Source: Streptomyces luteolus (lineage in GTDB: Bacteria > Actinomycetota > Actinomycetes > Streptomycetales > Streptomycetaceae). Taken from it: 64,000 nucleotides of DNA. The position numbers and the translations under genes were made by a program. Of the stretch, positions 24,931 to 33,858 are shown piece after piece. Each line of letters opens with the position of its first letter. The stretch's first letter is position 1. The stretch covers positions 124,001-188,000 of the forward strand of contig NZ_JASCIS010000005.1 in assembly GCF_029968015.1 (NCBI RefSeq). The letters are read 5' to 3'. The notes under the pieces were generated by a model that had not been told where the DNA came from, made no database searches, and was given only the letters and a program-made list of their open reading frames with translations.

Positions 24931-26102
24931 CGGGCTGCCTCCTGGTCCCGCGCGGTCCGTCGGCCCACCGGCCGCCGCCGCGCGTCGTCGCGGAAGTGCG
25001 GAATCACCTTCTCGCCCCACTGCCGGATGGTCTCCATGCAGGCCTCCTGCGGCACCGTGCCCATCTGGATCAGGCACATGATCTCGTCGGCGCCCGCGTC
25101 GCGGAGCCGCTCGACGTAGCGAATCGCGTCGTCCGCGGTGCCGTAGGCGTGGTCCGCGTTGAAGGTGGCCGTGGCGTTGGGGCGTACCGGAATGCTGTGC
25201 TCGTGCAGTCGGGCCACGACCTGCTCGGCGGCCCGGCGCATCTCCTCGGCCTCGTCGGCGCCCTCGACCACGGCCTCGTCGGGAACGCCCGCCCCGCCGT
25301 ACCAGTGGCCGATCGACTGCGCGAAGAACCGCTGCCCTCGGATGCCGATGCTCCGTGCCGTCTCGCCGTCGTCGAGCACGATCGTCGGACAGAGTACGGA
25401 GAAGTGGTCGTTGACGACAGAGGAGACGAGGCGTTCACTGCCGCGCTCCGCCCGCGCGGTGTCGTACGCGGTCCGCATCTCCTTGATCGACTCGGGCCCG
25501 GCGAAGCCCATCACGAGGGCCCCGATGCCGAGTTCGGCCGCCTGCCGCAGTGTCTCCGTACGGCTGCACGCGAGGAACAGCGGGGGGTGCGGCGTCTGCT
25601 TCGGGCGCGGCAGGATCGGGTGCGGGTCGATGTCGAGCAGCTCGCCGTGGTGCTCCAGCTCGTCCTTCTCCCAGGCCTTTCCGATGATCCTGAGCGCCTC
25701 CTCGACCTCCTGCGTGGTGCGGTCCCGGTCCACGCCGCACAGCGAGGTCTCCTGCAGCGTGCCGCCGCGGCCCGCGCCCAGGTCGACGCGGCCGCCGGAG
25801 AGCAGGTCGAGCATGGCGGCGCGCTCGGCCACGCGCGCGGGGTGGTTGAAGGCGAACGGCATGCAGACCACACCGTGCCCGATCCGGATCGTGCTGGTCT
25901 TCGCGGCGACCCAGGTGAGGAAGATCTCCGGGGCGCTCATGTGCGCGTACCACTTGAGGGAGTGGTGCTCGACCGCCCAGACGCGGTCGAAGCCCATCTC
26001 CTCGGCGAGCACGGCCTGTTCGACGCAGTCACGGATCACCTGGTGCTCGCGCTCGACGGTCGGATCCGCCAGCTGCGCCTCGAAGATCACGGAGAACTTC
26101 AC
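24927..26102 (-). CDS. LLM-class flavin-dependent oxidoreductase (luciferase-like)
   Basis: A 391-residue bacterial-luciferase-like monooxygenase using reduced F420 or FMN: MKFSVIFEAQLADP, GFDRVWAVEHHSLKWYAHMSAP, RIGHGVVCMPFAFNHPARVAERAAMLDLLSGGR. GTG 26102 is preceded by AGGAGG. It is the first gene of a two-gene operon with an esterase and is divergent from a PadR-family gene. Together this looks like an inducible catabolic or detoxifying unit; the substrate is unknown. Confidence 0.93.
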   Translation of the reverse strand: MKFSVIFEAQLADPTVEREHQVIRDCVEQAVLAEEMGFDRVWAVEHHSLKWYAHMSAPEIFLTWVAAKTSTIRIGHGVVCMPFAFNHPARVAERAAMLDLLSGGRVDLGAGRGGTLQETSLCGVDRDRTTQEVEEALRIIGKAWEKDELEHHGELLDIDPHPILPRPKQTPHPPLFLACSRTETLRQAAELGIGALVMGFAGPESIKEMRTAYDTARAERGSERLVSSVVNDHFSVLCPTIVLDDGETARSIGIRGQRFFAQSIGHWYGGAGVPDEAVVEGADEAEEMRRAAEQVVARLHEHSIPVRPNATATFNADHAYGTADDAIRYVERLRDAGADEIMCLIQMGTVPQEACMETIRQWGEKVIPHFRDDARRRPVGRRTARDQEAAR

Positions 26103-26135
26103 GCCGCCTCCTGGGAGTTGAGTGGGTCTGCGTTT

Positions 26136-26198
26136 GCCTCGACGCGGTGCCTCGATACGGTGCCTCGATACCTCTACCAGCCATATGACTAATAGTCA
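26136..26198. promoter_or_regulatory. Divergent LLM/PadR control region: three 13-bp direct repeats and a palindrome
   Basis: GCCTCGACGCGGT (26136), GCCTCGATACGGT (26149) and GCCTCGATACCTC (26162) are tandem 13-bp repeats. Right after them TGACTA-A-TAGTCA (26186-26198) is a perfect palindrome typical of a PadR-size operator. Both lie between the divergent starts. Confidence 0.7.
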
Positions 26199-26278
26199 GG
26201 TGTAGCGGGAGGGGGGTGAAGTGGCAAGGCATACGACAGGGGATTGCGCCCGGCCGCACCGCCGCCTTCAATGCGGCC

Positions 26279-26923
26279 ATGAGCAAGGGCGATCACGAGT
26301 CGACAGCGCACCCGGCCGATCCGGTGGACCCGGCTGACCTGGGCGACCCGGGTGACCCGGGTGACCCGGGTGACCCGGGCGAGAGTCTGCCGCCGACGGC
26401 CTGGGCGGTGCTCGGCCTGCTCTCGTTCCCCGGCGAGCGCACGGGCTACGAGCTGAAGAAGTGGGCCGACTCCTCCCTCCGCTTCTTCTACTGGTCGCCC
26501 GCGATCAGCCAGATCTACGCCGAGCTGCGCCGCCTGGAGTCCTGCGGCTACGCCACGTCACGCCGCTCCGGCCCGGAGGAGCCGCGCGCCAAGCGGGCGT
26601 ACGCGATCACGGACGCGGGCCGCACCGCCCTGTCCCGCTGGGCGAGCGCGGGCCAGGACCCGGGCGCCCCGGTCCTCAAGCACCCACTGCTGCTGCGCGT
26701 CTGGCTCGGCCATCTCACACAGCCGGAGCAGCTGCGGGCTCTGGTGCACGAGCATGTGGCGCGTACGCGGGGCGAGTTGAAGGAGGTACGGGATGCTCTG
26801 GCGCGGGCCGACGGGGTGGAGGCCTGGGGCCACCCGCAGATCGCCCTGCGCTGGAGCGAGCGGCGCCTGATCTCGGAGGTGGAGCTGGCAGAGGCGATGC
26901 TGGGGGATTTGGAGGGGTTGTAG
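26279..26923 (+). CDS. PadR-family transcriptional regulator
   Basis: A protein of 214 residues from ATG 26279. The winged helix is WAVLGLLSFPGERTGYELKKW, SPAISQIYAELRRLESCGYA and RAYAITDAGRTAL. The C-terminal region (PLLLRVWLGHLTQPEQLRAL) is the PadR/AphA-like dimerisation part. The N-terminal ~35 residues are a low-complexity stretch with a 9-nt array (DPG repeats, ~26339-26380) not found in the fold. Likely represses the divergent LLM-esterase operon and itself through the TGACTA/TAGTCA palindrome; the inducer is unknown. Confidence 0.9.
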   Translation: MSKGDHESTAHPADPVDPADLGDPGDPGDPGDPGESLPPTAWAVLGLLSFPGERTGYELKKWADSSLRFFYWSPAISQIYAELRRLESCGYATSRRSGPEEPRAKRAYAITDAGRTALSRWASAGQDPGAPVLKHPLLLRVWLGHLTQPEQLRALVHEHVARTRGELKEVRDALARADGVEAWGHPQIALRWSERRLISEVELAEAMLGDLEGL

Positions 26924-27218
26924 GCCCCCCTTGACCGTCCCGCCCTGTCGACTCGGTGCACGCCGGGCGCGCTGGGGGAGGGATTGGCGTGCTCGGCGCC
27001 GCCGGGCGCCTTGCGGACTGAGCTGGCGCGTCGCGCCCGTTCGCGGCTGTGTCTAGCTGCGTCTAGCTGTGCCCGCGGGGCTGGCTCCGTGGCCTGCGGC
27101 GGTCGGCTGCTGGGCCTACGCCCCGGGGCCTCCCCGGGCTCACGGCTTCTCCTCTCCCCCTGCGCCTCGGCCCGGAGGGGAAGGTTGTGCCGGTCCAGGG
27201 CTGGAAGGTGAGCCAAGA
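26924..27218. other. Intergenic DNA without a gene
   Basis: No credible gene. It holds CTCGGTGCACGCCGG near 26951, which recurs at 40096, marking it as part of the dispersed intergenic repeat families. A short GTCTAGCTGYG doublet lies near 27051. Confidence 0.5.
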
Positions 27219-28185
27219 TCCAGCCCGTCCGGCGCTTGAGGACGAGCGCGAAGCGCGATCGGGGGTCAGGGGCGCAGCCCCGGGGATGGGGCAGGGGCCC
27301 AGCCCCCGGCGGGTGTCGGGGGCGCAGGCACCGGTCGAGGCCAAGTGCGCAGCCCGGTCGGGGTCAGGGGCGGCAGCCCCGGCGGGCGAAGGCCTGGTCG
27401 GGGGCAGGGGCGAAGCCCCGTGCGGGGTCCAGGGCGGCAGCCCCGGTGGTCTGCTCTGGGGCGGCAGCGCGTGGGGCGTAGCCCCAGTCGGGGGTGGGGA
27501 TTCGCCCCGTGCGGGAACCGGGGGCGGCAGCCCGGCGGGCGAACACCCGGAGCGGGCCAAGCACGCAGCCCCGGCGGGGGGCAGGGGCAGCCCCGGCGGT
27601 CTGCTCTGGGGCGGCAGCGCGTGGGGCGTAGCCCCAGTCGGGGGTGGAGATACGCCCCGTGCGGGATCCGGGGGCGGCAGCCCGGCGGGCGAAGGCCCGG
27701 AGGGTGCCAAGGTCGCCGCCCCCCGGCGGGGGGCAGGGGCAGTCCCGGTCGAGGTCAGGGACACAGCCTCGCCTGGGGTCAGCGGCGCAGCCCCGACCGG
27801 GTCAAGGGCGCGCAGCCCGTTGGGCGCCGCCCCGGTCCGGGACCAGGGGCCCAACCCGGGGATTGGGGCAGGGGCGAAGCCCCGGGGGGACGAAGGCCCG
27901 GAAGGAGCTAAGCACGCACCCCCAGCGGGGTTCAGGGGGCAAGCCCCGGTCGAGGTCAGGGCACAGCCCCTGCGGAGCCCGGGGGCGGCAGCCCTGGCGG
28001 GCCCAGCCCCGGTCGGGGTCAAGGGCTCAGCCCCGGCAGGGTCCAGGGGCGGCAGCCCCGGGGGGGGAGGTTCGGGGGGCGGAGCCCCCAGGGGGCCAGG
28101 GGCGGCAGCCCCGGGATGGGGGTCCGGGGGGCGGAGCCCCCAGGGGGCCAGGGGCGGCAGCCCCCGCGAGGTGGCCCGTGAGGGC
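27219..28185. repeat. ~1-kb array of degenerate GC-rich palindromic repeats
   Basis: About 30 diverged copies of a GGGGCGGCAGCCCC-like core (variants GGGGCGCAGCCCC, GGGGCGAAGCCCC, GGGGGCGGAGCCCCC) follow each other at irregular 20-50-bp spacing. A 113-bp segment at 27448-27560 is repeated at exactly 150 bp offset (27598-27710), and a 39-bp piece at 28074 recurs at about 28126. The left end, CAGCCCGTCCGGCG-TTGAGGACGAGCG, matches the dispersed element seen at 10.67 kb. Both strands stay open for hundreds of codons, but the translations are Pro/Gly/Ala low complexity and I do not call them genes. Confidence 0.85.
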
Positions 28186-28473
28186 TTCGGGAAGGGGAGG
28201 GGAGGGGAGGAGAAGCGCGGGTGAATCGCGCGCGCACCGCCTTGACCCCCGAAGCACACGTTCACGAGCGTCGTCTTGCGCTCCGCAGGAACCCTCGCCA
28301 AGCTTGCGCAGTGGCTCGGACCCCGAGTTCGGCATTCGCCCCGCGACCGCGGTGAATGGCCGCCGACCTGCCCGTGAACGGGACTCACGGCAGCGCCCGG
28401 CGGAGCCGCGAGCCGCGTCGCGCCGGACCTCCCGGACCGCCCGCCATCGCGGCGCACCTGGACAGCGTCAGGC

Positions 28474-29181
28474 ATGTCGACGGAAGCGAGTGAACCCTTG
28501 AACTTCCTCACCATCGGTCATCGTGGAGTCATGGGCGTCGAGCCCGAGAACACTCTCAGGTCCTTCGTGGCCGCCGAGCAGGGCGGCCTCGACGTCATCG
28601 AGCTCGACCTCCACCTCAGCAAGGACGGCGCCCTCGTCGTCATGCACGACGCGCAGGTCGACCGCACCACCGACGGCAAGGGGCCGATCGCCGAGAAGAC
28701 CCTCGCCGAGCTGCGCGCCCTCGACGCCGGTCGGGGCGAGCGCATCCCGGTGTTCGAAGAGGTCCTGGACGCGGTGAAGGCGCCGCTGCAGGCGGAGATC
28801 AAGGACGTGGCCGCCGCCCGCTCCCTCGCCGAGGTGATGCACCGGCGCGACCTCGTGAGCCGCGTCGAGGTGCTCTCCTTCCACGACGAGGCGCTCGCGG
28901 AGATCTCCCGGCTCGTCCCCGGCGTACGCACCGCGCTCGTCGCCAGCCGCTACGGCACCGACGTCGTGGAGCGGGCCGTGGCCGTCGGCGCCACCACGCT
29001 CGTACTCAACATCCGCCGTCTGGCCCTGGAGACGGTCGAGGCCGCGCGCAAGGCGGACCTGCGGATCATCGGCTGGGTCGTCAACACCCAGGACCATCTG
29101 CGCCTGGTCCGCGCCCTCGGCCTCGACGGCGCCACCACCGACTACCCGGAGATCAAACGCACCGGCCGCTTCACCGCCTGA
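28474..29181 (+). CDS. Glycerophosphodiester phosphodiesterase
   Basis: A 235-residue GDPD-family TIM barrel: IGHRGVMGVEPENTLRSF holds the catalytic His-Arg and metal Glu residues, then VIELDLHLSKDGALVVMHDAQVDRTTDG with the second His. The end reads GWVVNTQDHLRLVRALGLDGATTDYPE. It hydrolyses glycerophosphodiesters to glycerol-3-phosphate and an alcohol. No signal peptide, so a cytoplasmic form. The start is ATG 28474 or the TTG at 28498, where homology begins. Monocistronic. Confidence 0.92.
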   Translation: MSTEASEPLNFLTIGHRGVMGVEPENTLRSFVAAEQGGLDVIELDLHLSKDGALVVMHDAQVDRTTDGKGPIAEKTLAELRALDAGRGERIPVFEEVLDAVKAPLQAEIKDVAAARSLAEVMHRRDLVSRVEVLSFHDEALAEISRLVPGVRTALVASRYGTDVVERAVAVGATTLVLNIRRLALETVEAARKADLRIIGWVVNTQDHLRLVRALGLDGATTDYPEIKRTGRFTA

Positions 29182-29261
29182 GCCACCTCAGGTGCATACA
29201 AGAGGCATCCCAGAGGCACCCCAGAGGCACCCCGCCCAACTCCCTTCCGGACACGGCCTGT

Positions 29262-29819
29262 TCAGTCGCCGAGCGGCTTCACCAGGAGCTCGAACTGCAG
29301 GTCGTCCCGCTGCGGAACACCGAAGCGCTCGTCGCCGTACGGGAACGGGGTCATCTCGCCCGTACGGCGATACCCCCGGCGCTCGTACCAGGCGATCAGG
29401 TCCTCGCGGACCGAGATCACCGTCATCTGCATCTGTCGTACGCCCCATTGCGCGCGGGCCGTGCGCTCCGCCTCCGCGATGATCACCTTGCCGAGGCCGG
29501 CGCCCTGCAGCTGGGGGCTGACCGCGAACATCCCGAAGTACGCCGCGTCGCCCCGGTGTTCCAGCTGGCAGCAGGCGACCGTACGGCCGTCCCGCTCCAC
29601 CACGAGCAGCCGGCTGTCCGGTGCCTCGACGACCGCGCGCACGCCCTCCGGATCCGTCCGCTGCCCCTCCAGGATGTCCGCCTCCGTGGTCCAGCCGGTG
29701 CGGCTGCTATCGCCCCGGTAGGCCGACTCGATCAGCGCGACGAGCGCCTCTACGTCGGCGTCCGTGGCATCACGGAAGGTCGGTTCGCCGGTGGTGGCGG
29801 TGCGGGATGCGGTGTCCAT
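29262..29819 (-). CDS. GNAT-family N-acetyltransferase
   Basis: A 185-residue acetyltransferase. The acetyl-CoA motif is AVSPQLQGAGLGKVIIAEAE, and the core starts TFRDATDADVEALVALIESAY. The late motif AWYERRGYRRTGEMTPFPYGD is usual for this subgroup. ATG 29819 is preceded by a weak AAGGG. The leader carries a 10-nt tandem array (GGGGTATGAC type). Acceptor unknown. Confidence 0.9.
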   Translation of the reverse strand: MDTASRTATTGEPTFRDATDADVEALVALIESAYRGDSSRTGWTTEADILEGQRTDPEGVRAVVEAPDSRLLVVERDGRTVACCQLEHRGDAAYFGMFAVSPQLQGAGLGKVIIAEAERTARAQWGVRQMQMTVISVREDLIAWYERRGYRRTGEMTPFPYGDERFGVPQRDDLQFELLVKPLGD

Positions 29820-29854
29820 GGAGGTGCTGCCCTTCGTGTCTCGCGGCGTGGCTG

Positions 29855-29895
29855 TGACGGGGTATGACGGGGTATGAGGGGGTATGAAGGGGTAC
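29855..29895 (-). repeat. 10-nt tandem array, leader of the GNAT gene
   Basis: Plus strand reads GGGGTATGAC, GGGGTATGAG, GGGGTATGAA, GGGGTACC in tandem. A near-identical array lies at 48786-48815, again just before a minus-strand gene. Confidence 0.8.
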
Positions 29896-29974
29896 CGCGC
29901 GGACCACCACACGCCCCCCGGCGGTCTCCGATCGTGGTGCCGTCGAGCCTAGCGCGCCATTACAGTGCCGTTTC

Positions 29975-30361
29975 ATGGTCCATGTACTGAGCAGCCGCAC
30001 CCTCCTGCGCCCCGTCGACCCCGAGCGCAGCCGCACCTTCTACGGCGAGACCCTCGGCCTCGACATCTACCGCGAGTTCGGCACCGGGCCGGAGCGCGGC
30101 ACCGTCTACTTCCTGGGCGGCGGATTCCTGGAGCTGTCCGGGCGGGCGGAGCGGGCGCCGTCGCCGGGGATCCGGCTCTGGCTGCAGGTCGCCGACGTCG
30201 CGGCCGCGCACGAGGCACTGCGGGCGGGCGGCGTGGACATCGTCCGGGAGCCGCGTCAGGAACCCTGGGGCCTCATCGAGATGTGGATCAAGGACCCCGA
30301 CGGCCACGACCTCGTGCTCGTCGAGGTGCCCGCCGACCACCCGCTGCGCCACCGCCCGTGA
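29975..30361 (+). CDS. VOC-family (glyoxalase/bleomycin-resistance fold) protein
   Basis: A 128-residue VOC protein: SRTLLRPVDPERSRTFYGETLGLDIYREFG and, at the end, PWGLIEMWIKDPDGHDLVLVEVP. Two beta-alpha-beta-beta-beta modules would form one metal-binding half. The ATG at 29975 begins eight bases after a TACAGT box, so the transcript may be leaderless. Members are dioxygenases, isomerases or drug-binding proteins; which one is not visible. Confidence 0.88.
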   Translation: MVHVLSSRTLLRPVDPERSRTFYGETLGLDIYREFGTGPERGTVYFLGGGFLELSGRAERAPSPGIRLWLQVADVAAAHEALRAGGVDIVREPRQEPWGLIEMWIKDPDGHDLVLVEVPADHPLRHRP

Positions 30362-30596
30362 CGTACCGCGCGCAACCCTGCTCCCCCACTCCCCGGGGGC
30401 GCCCTCACGCGCCCCCTGTGCCACAGCGCACACCATGATCCGTGCAACCCCGAGACGGGGCCCGAGCGTCCCTGATTCGACCCTGATTCCCAGCCCAGAG
30501 ACGCCCCTCGGTCACCACGGGCCCCGATCGGCCACTTATGCTGACCGCTCCCGTTAATTCCGAGACCGCATCGAGAGTCTGGGCTGTACGTCGACC

Positions 30597-31892
30597 ATGG
30601 AGCTCACATTGAGGGCGAATCTCCGATCCCGCATCGCCGCTCGGCTGGGGCGCAAGTACCTGGCCAGGATCAAGAAGCACGGCATCGGATCGTCCACGAT
30701 CTCGCTCCTGCCCGAGGCACTCCTGATGCCGCTGCGCCGCGAAGGGCTCGATCCGGCGCCGCAGCTGATCAGCACCCAGGAGCAGGCGCCGATCTCCAAG
30801 GTGCCGCTGCCGTTCGGCATGGACGCCTGGGTCGTCACGGGGCACGAGGAGGTGAAGGCGGTCCTCGGCGCGACCGACGGATTCAGCACGGACTTCACCA
30901 ACATCGCGGGGAACGCGGGCGTGCTTGAGGAGCAGAACCCCGGCGGCCTCGGCTTCGCGGACCCGCCGGTGCACACGCGGCTGCGCAAGATACTCACCCC
31001 GGAGTTCACCATGCGCCGCCTGCGCAGGCTGACTCCGCGGATCGACGAGATCGTCAACGACTGCCTGGACTCGATGGAGCGCAGCGGCCCCGGCCCGGTC
31101 GACCTCGTGCAGAACTTCGCCCTGCCGATCCCCTCCCTCACGATCTGCGAACTGCTCGGCGTCCCCTACGAGGACCGGCACGACTTCCAGCAGCTGAGCA
31201 TGGCCCGCTTCGACCTGTCCGACGGCGCGATAGCGCCCTTCGGCCACACCTCGGCCTCGCTCGACTACTTCCGCGACGTCGTGAAGAAGCAGCGCGAGAA
31301 GCCCGGTGACGGACTGCTCGGCATGATCGTCCGCGAGCACGGCGACACCGTCGGGGACGAGGAGCTCGCCGGCCTCGCCGACGGCGTCCTGACCGGCGGT
31401 TTCGAGACCACCGCGAGCATGCTGGCGCTCGGTTCGCTCGTACTCCTCCAGGACCCGCGGGCATTCGCCCGGGTCCGGGACGAGGACGCGGCGGCGGCGC
31501 CGTTCGTCGAGGAGGCGCTGCGCTATCTGACGGTGGTGCAGCTGGCGTTCCCGCGGTTCGCGAAGGAGGACATCGAGATAGCCGGGGTGCACATCCCGAA
31601 GGGCGACATGATGTTGTGCTCCCTCAGCGGCGCCAACCGCGACCCGCGCTTCACCGGTGGTGACCGCGGCGCCTTCGACCCGGACCGCAAGGCCTCCGGC
31701 CACCTCGCCTTCGGCTACGGCATCCACCGCTGCATCGGCGCTGAGCTGGCCCGGATGGAACTGCGCGCCGCCTACCCCGCGCTGCTGCGCCGCTTCCCCG
31801 AGATGAAGCTGGCCGTCTCTCCGGACGCGCTCTCCTTCCGCAAGCTGTCCATCGTCTACGGCGTCGAGTCCCTGCCGGTGCATCTGCGCTGA
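30597..31892 (+). CDS. Cytochrome P450
   Basis: A 431-residue P450. I-helix oxygen-binding motif GGFETTAS, K-helix EEALRYL (ExxR), heme loop FGYGIHRCIGAELARMEL with the Cys ligand, and the early ADPPVHTRLRKILTPEF. These are class I bacterial features needing separate ferredoxin and reductase, none of which lies next to it. ATG 30597 lacks a clear ribosome site; an upstream TATGCT could be a -10. The N-terminal ~45 residues are basic and longer than usual. Substrate unknown. Confidence 0.93.
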   Translation: MELTLRANLRSRIAARLGRKYLARIKKHGIGSSTISLLPEALLMPLRREGLDPAPQLISTQEQAPISKVPLPFGMDAWVVTGHEEVKAVLGATDGFSTDFTNIAGNAGVLEEQNPGGLGFADPPVHTRLRKILTPEFTMRRLRRLTPRIDEIVNDCLDSMERSGPGPVDLVQNFALPIPSLTICELLGVPYEDRHDFQQLSMARFDLSDGAIAPFGHTSASLDYFRDVVKKQREKPGDGLLGMIVREHGDTVGDEELAGLADGVLTGGFETTASMLALGSLVLLQDPRAFARVRDEDAAAAPFVEEALRYLTVVQLAFPRFAKEDIEIAGVHIPKGDMMLCSLSGANRDPRFTGGDRGAFDPDRKASGHLAFGYGIHRCIGAELARMELRAAYPALLRRFPEMKLAVSPDALSFRKLSIVYGVESLPVHLR

Positions 31893-32074
31893 CGCTCCCC
31901 CAGCTCCCCGCCCGCTCCCCGCCCGCTCCCCCAGGCGTACTTCCGCTCCCCTTCCGCCGGTGCGTGCTCCCCGCGTACACCCGTGCGCCGCGTAGGTAAC
32001 CGCCCCACCGGGCATCGACCTGTCGACACGGATGAGTGCCGATGCGTCGACGGTGACGGAGGGGGAGGTGTGCC

Positions 32075-32692
32075 GTGCACGGACCGGCACTGGCCGGGTG
32101 GCTGCTCGTCGCGTTGTGCGCGGCGACCGGGGCGTACTGCCTGCTGCGGATGCGCAGCCCGGTCGCCGAGCAGCGCAGCGCGGCGGGCGGTGAGGCCCTG
32201 ATGGGGTTCGGGATGGCGGTGATGGCGGTCCCGGCAGCGGTGTTCGGGCCGCCCCGCTGGGCGTGGTGGGCGTACGGGGTGGTGTTCGGCGCGGCCGCGG
32301 TGCGCGCGCTGTGGAACGCGCGGGGGCACGCCCGTGCGCATCACCTGCACCATCTCGTCGGCACCCTCGCGATGGTCTACATGGCGGTGGCCATGGCGGC
32401 CGCGCCCGCGGCAGGCGCGGGGCACGCGGCGCATGCGGGCCCGGCGGGCGCCCCCCTGGTCACCGGTGTGCTGCTGCTGTACTTCGCCGGGTACGTGCTC
32501 GGGGCCGGGATGCGGCTCGTGCCGGCTGCGGGGGCGGTCGGGGGCGCGGTCGCGGGTGCGGGGGGAGTTGGTACCGGGCGCGTTGGTGACGGGCCACTTG
32601 GTGCCGTGGCCTGGGGTGACCGGGCCGAGGTGGCGCTCGCCTGCCGACTCGCCATGGGCATCGGGATGTTCGCGATGCTGCTGACGATGTGA
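32075..32692 (+). CDS. DUF5134 membrane protein
   Basis: A 205-residue protein from GTG 32075 with about six membrane segments (LAGWLLVALCAATGAYCL, MGFGMAVMAVPAAVF, HHLVGTLAMVYMAVAMAAAP, TGVLLLYFAGYVLGAG, and a final LAMGIGMFAMLLTM). His residues cluster in RAHHLHHLVG, a family feature that could bind metal. Often found beside M56 peptidases in Streptomyces, as here (32857). Function unknown. Confidence 0.82.
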   Translation: MHGPALAGWLLVALCAATGAYCLLRMRSPVAEQRSAAGGEALMGFGMAVMAVPAAVFGPPRWAWWAYGVVFGAAAVRALWNARGHARAHHLHHLVGTLAMVYMAVAMAAAPAAGAGHAAHAGPAGAPLVTGVLLLYFAGYVLGAGMRLVPAAGAVGGAVAGAGGVGTGRVGDGPLGAVAWGDRAEVALACRLAMGIGMFAMLLTM

Positions 32693-32722
32693 GCCCTCCG
32701 TGCCACGGACGCGACGCTCGCC

Positions 32723-32801
32723 GCTGCGAAATCCGTGGCGTGCGCCGACCCCCTGCGAAATCCGTCGTCGGCGCCCGCACCTACGAAATCCGTGGCGTGC
32801 G
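32723..32801. repeat. Three direct repeats (CTGCGAAATCCGT core)
   Basis: GCTGCGAAATCCGTGGCGTG at 32723, CTGCGAAATCCGTCG at 32753 and CTACGAAATCCGTGGCGTGC at 32781, each about 29 bp apart, occupy the gap upstream of the M56 gene. Spacing near three helical turns would suit protein binding, or they may be a simple local amplification. Confidence 0.75.
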
Positions 32802-32856
32802 TCACTTGACGGCTCAGCCCATGTCCTCCGGTAGCCCGCGCTCATAGGCTGGGGTC

Positions 32857-33792
32857 ATGTTGGTCCCCGTCGCCCTGCTCATGCTCGGCGCGCTGACCGC
32901 CGTCGTGGGCCCCAGACTCCTTGCACGCGCCGAGTGGCCGGAGCGCGAACCCGTGGTCGCGCTGTGGGTATGGCAGTGCGTGATCGCGACCGTGCTGCTG
33001 TGCTGCGCGCTGTCCATGACGCTGAGCGCCGCCGCGGCATGGCAGGCGGTGCGAGGACACCTCTTCGCGCCCGCCCCGCAGGGCGTCGTCGAGGCGTACG
33101 CCCTGTCGGCCGCGGGCCCTTGGGCCGCCGCCACCGCGGTCGCGCTCGCCCTCGGCGGGGTGTGGACCGCGGCGATGCTGAGCCGCGAGGTGTTCCGGGC
33201 GCGCGCCCGCCGCCGCGCGCGCCGCGCCGAACTCCTCGTACGCTCCCCGCTGCTGCCCGGCGAGGAGCCCGGCACGGACCGGCTTGTCGTTCTGGAAGGT
33301 GAGCGTCCGGATGCCTGGTGGCTGCCCGGCACGGCGCCCCAACTGGTCATCACCACCGCCGCGTTGCGCCGTCTGAAAGGCCGTCAGCTCGATGCGGTGC
33401 TCGCCCACGAGCAGGGTCATGCGCAGGCCCGCCACGACTGGCTGCTGCACTGCTCGGCCGCGCTCGCCAACGGCTTTCCGCAGGTACGGGTCTTCGCGGC
33501 GTTCCGCGACGAGATGCACCGGCTCGTGGAGTTGGCGGCCGACGACGTGGCCTCCCGCCGCTTCGGGCGCCTGACAATCGCACTCGCCCTGGTCGAACTG
33601 AACGAGCACCGGGGCGTGTTCGGCCCGTGCCCCAGCACGATGGCCGAAGTGCCGCAGCGCGTGCAGCGGTTGCTGTCGCCGCTGCCCCGGCTCACCGCGG
33701 GCCGACGCCTGCGTCTGACCGCGGCGGCCGCTCTGGTTCCGGTGATCCCGCTGCTGATCGCGTTCGTCCCGGGTCTGAGCGCCCTCGGCTGA
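32857..33792 (+). CDS. M56-family (BlaR1-like) membrane metallopeptidase
   Basis: A 311-residue protein with N-terminal helices (VPVALLMLGALTAVVGP, CVIATVLLCCALSMTLS, GPWAAATAVALALGGV), the zinc motif HEQGHAQARHDW, a downstream ELAADDVA that supplies the third ligand, and a C-terminal helix. M56 proteins with this layout cleave BlaI-type repressors, but no BlaI gene is adjacent and no sensor domain follows. The ATG lies seven bases after a TAGGCT box, so it may be leaderless. Confidence 0.9.
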   Translation: MLVPVALLMLGALTAVVGPRLLARAEWPEREPVVALWVWQCVIATVLLCCALSMTLSAAAAWQAVRGHLFAPAPQGVVEAYALSAAGPWAAATAVALALGGVWTAAMLSREVFRARARRRARRAELLVRSPLLPGEEPGTDRLVVLEGERPDAWWLPGTAPQLVITTAALRRLKGRQLDAVLAHEQGHAQARHDWLLHCSAALANGFPQVRVFAAFRDEMHRLVELAADDVASRRFGRLTIALALVELNEHRGVFGPCPSTMAEVPQRVQRLLSPLPRLTAGRRLRLTAAAALVPVIPLLIAFVPGLSALG

Positions 33793-33858
33793 ACCGCGCC
33801 GCCACTTCCTCCCGTTCGGCTCTGGCCCGTACCGGCGCGCGTCGGCGAGGATCTTCGT

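Noticed and set aside
27063-28514. Open frames of several hundred codons on both strands across the repeat array
   Set aside because: They translate to Pro/Ala/Gly low-complexity sequence, lack credible starts and exist on both strands at once because stop codons are rare in this composition.
32723-32801. The three CGAAATCCGT repeats as a small CRISPR array
   Set aside because: Repeats are short and uneven, spacers are only 8-10 bp, and no cas genes are nearby.
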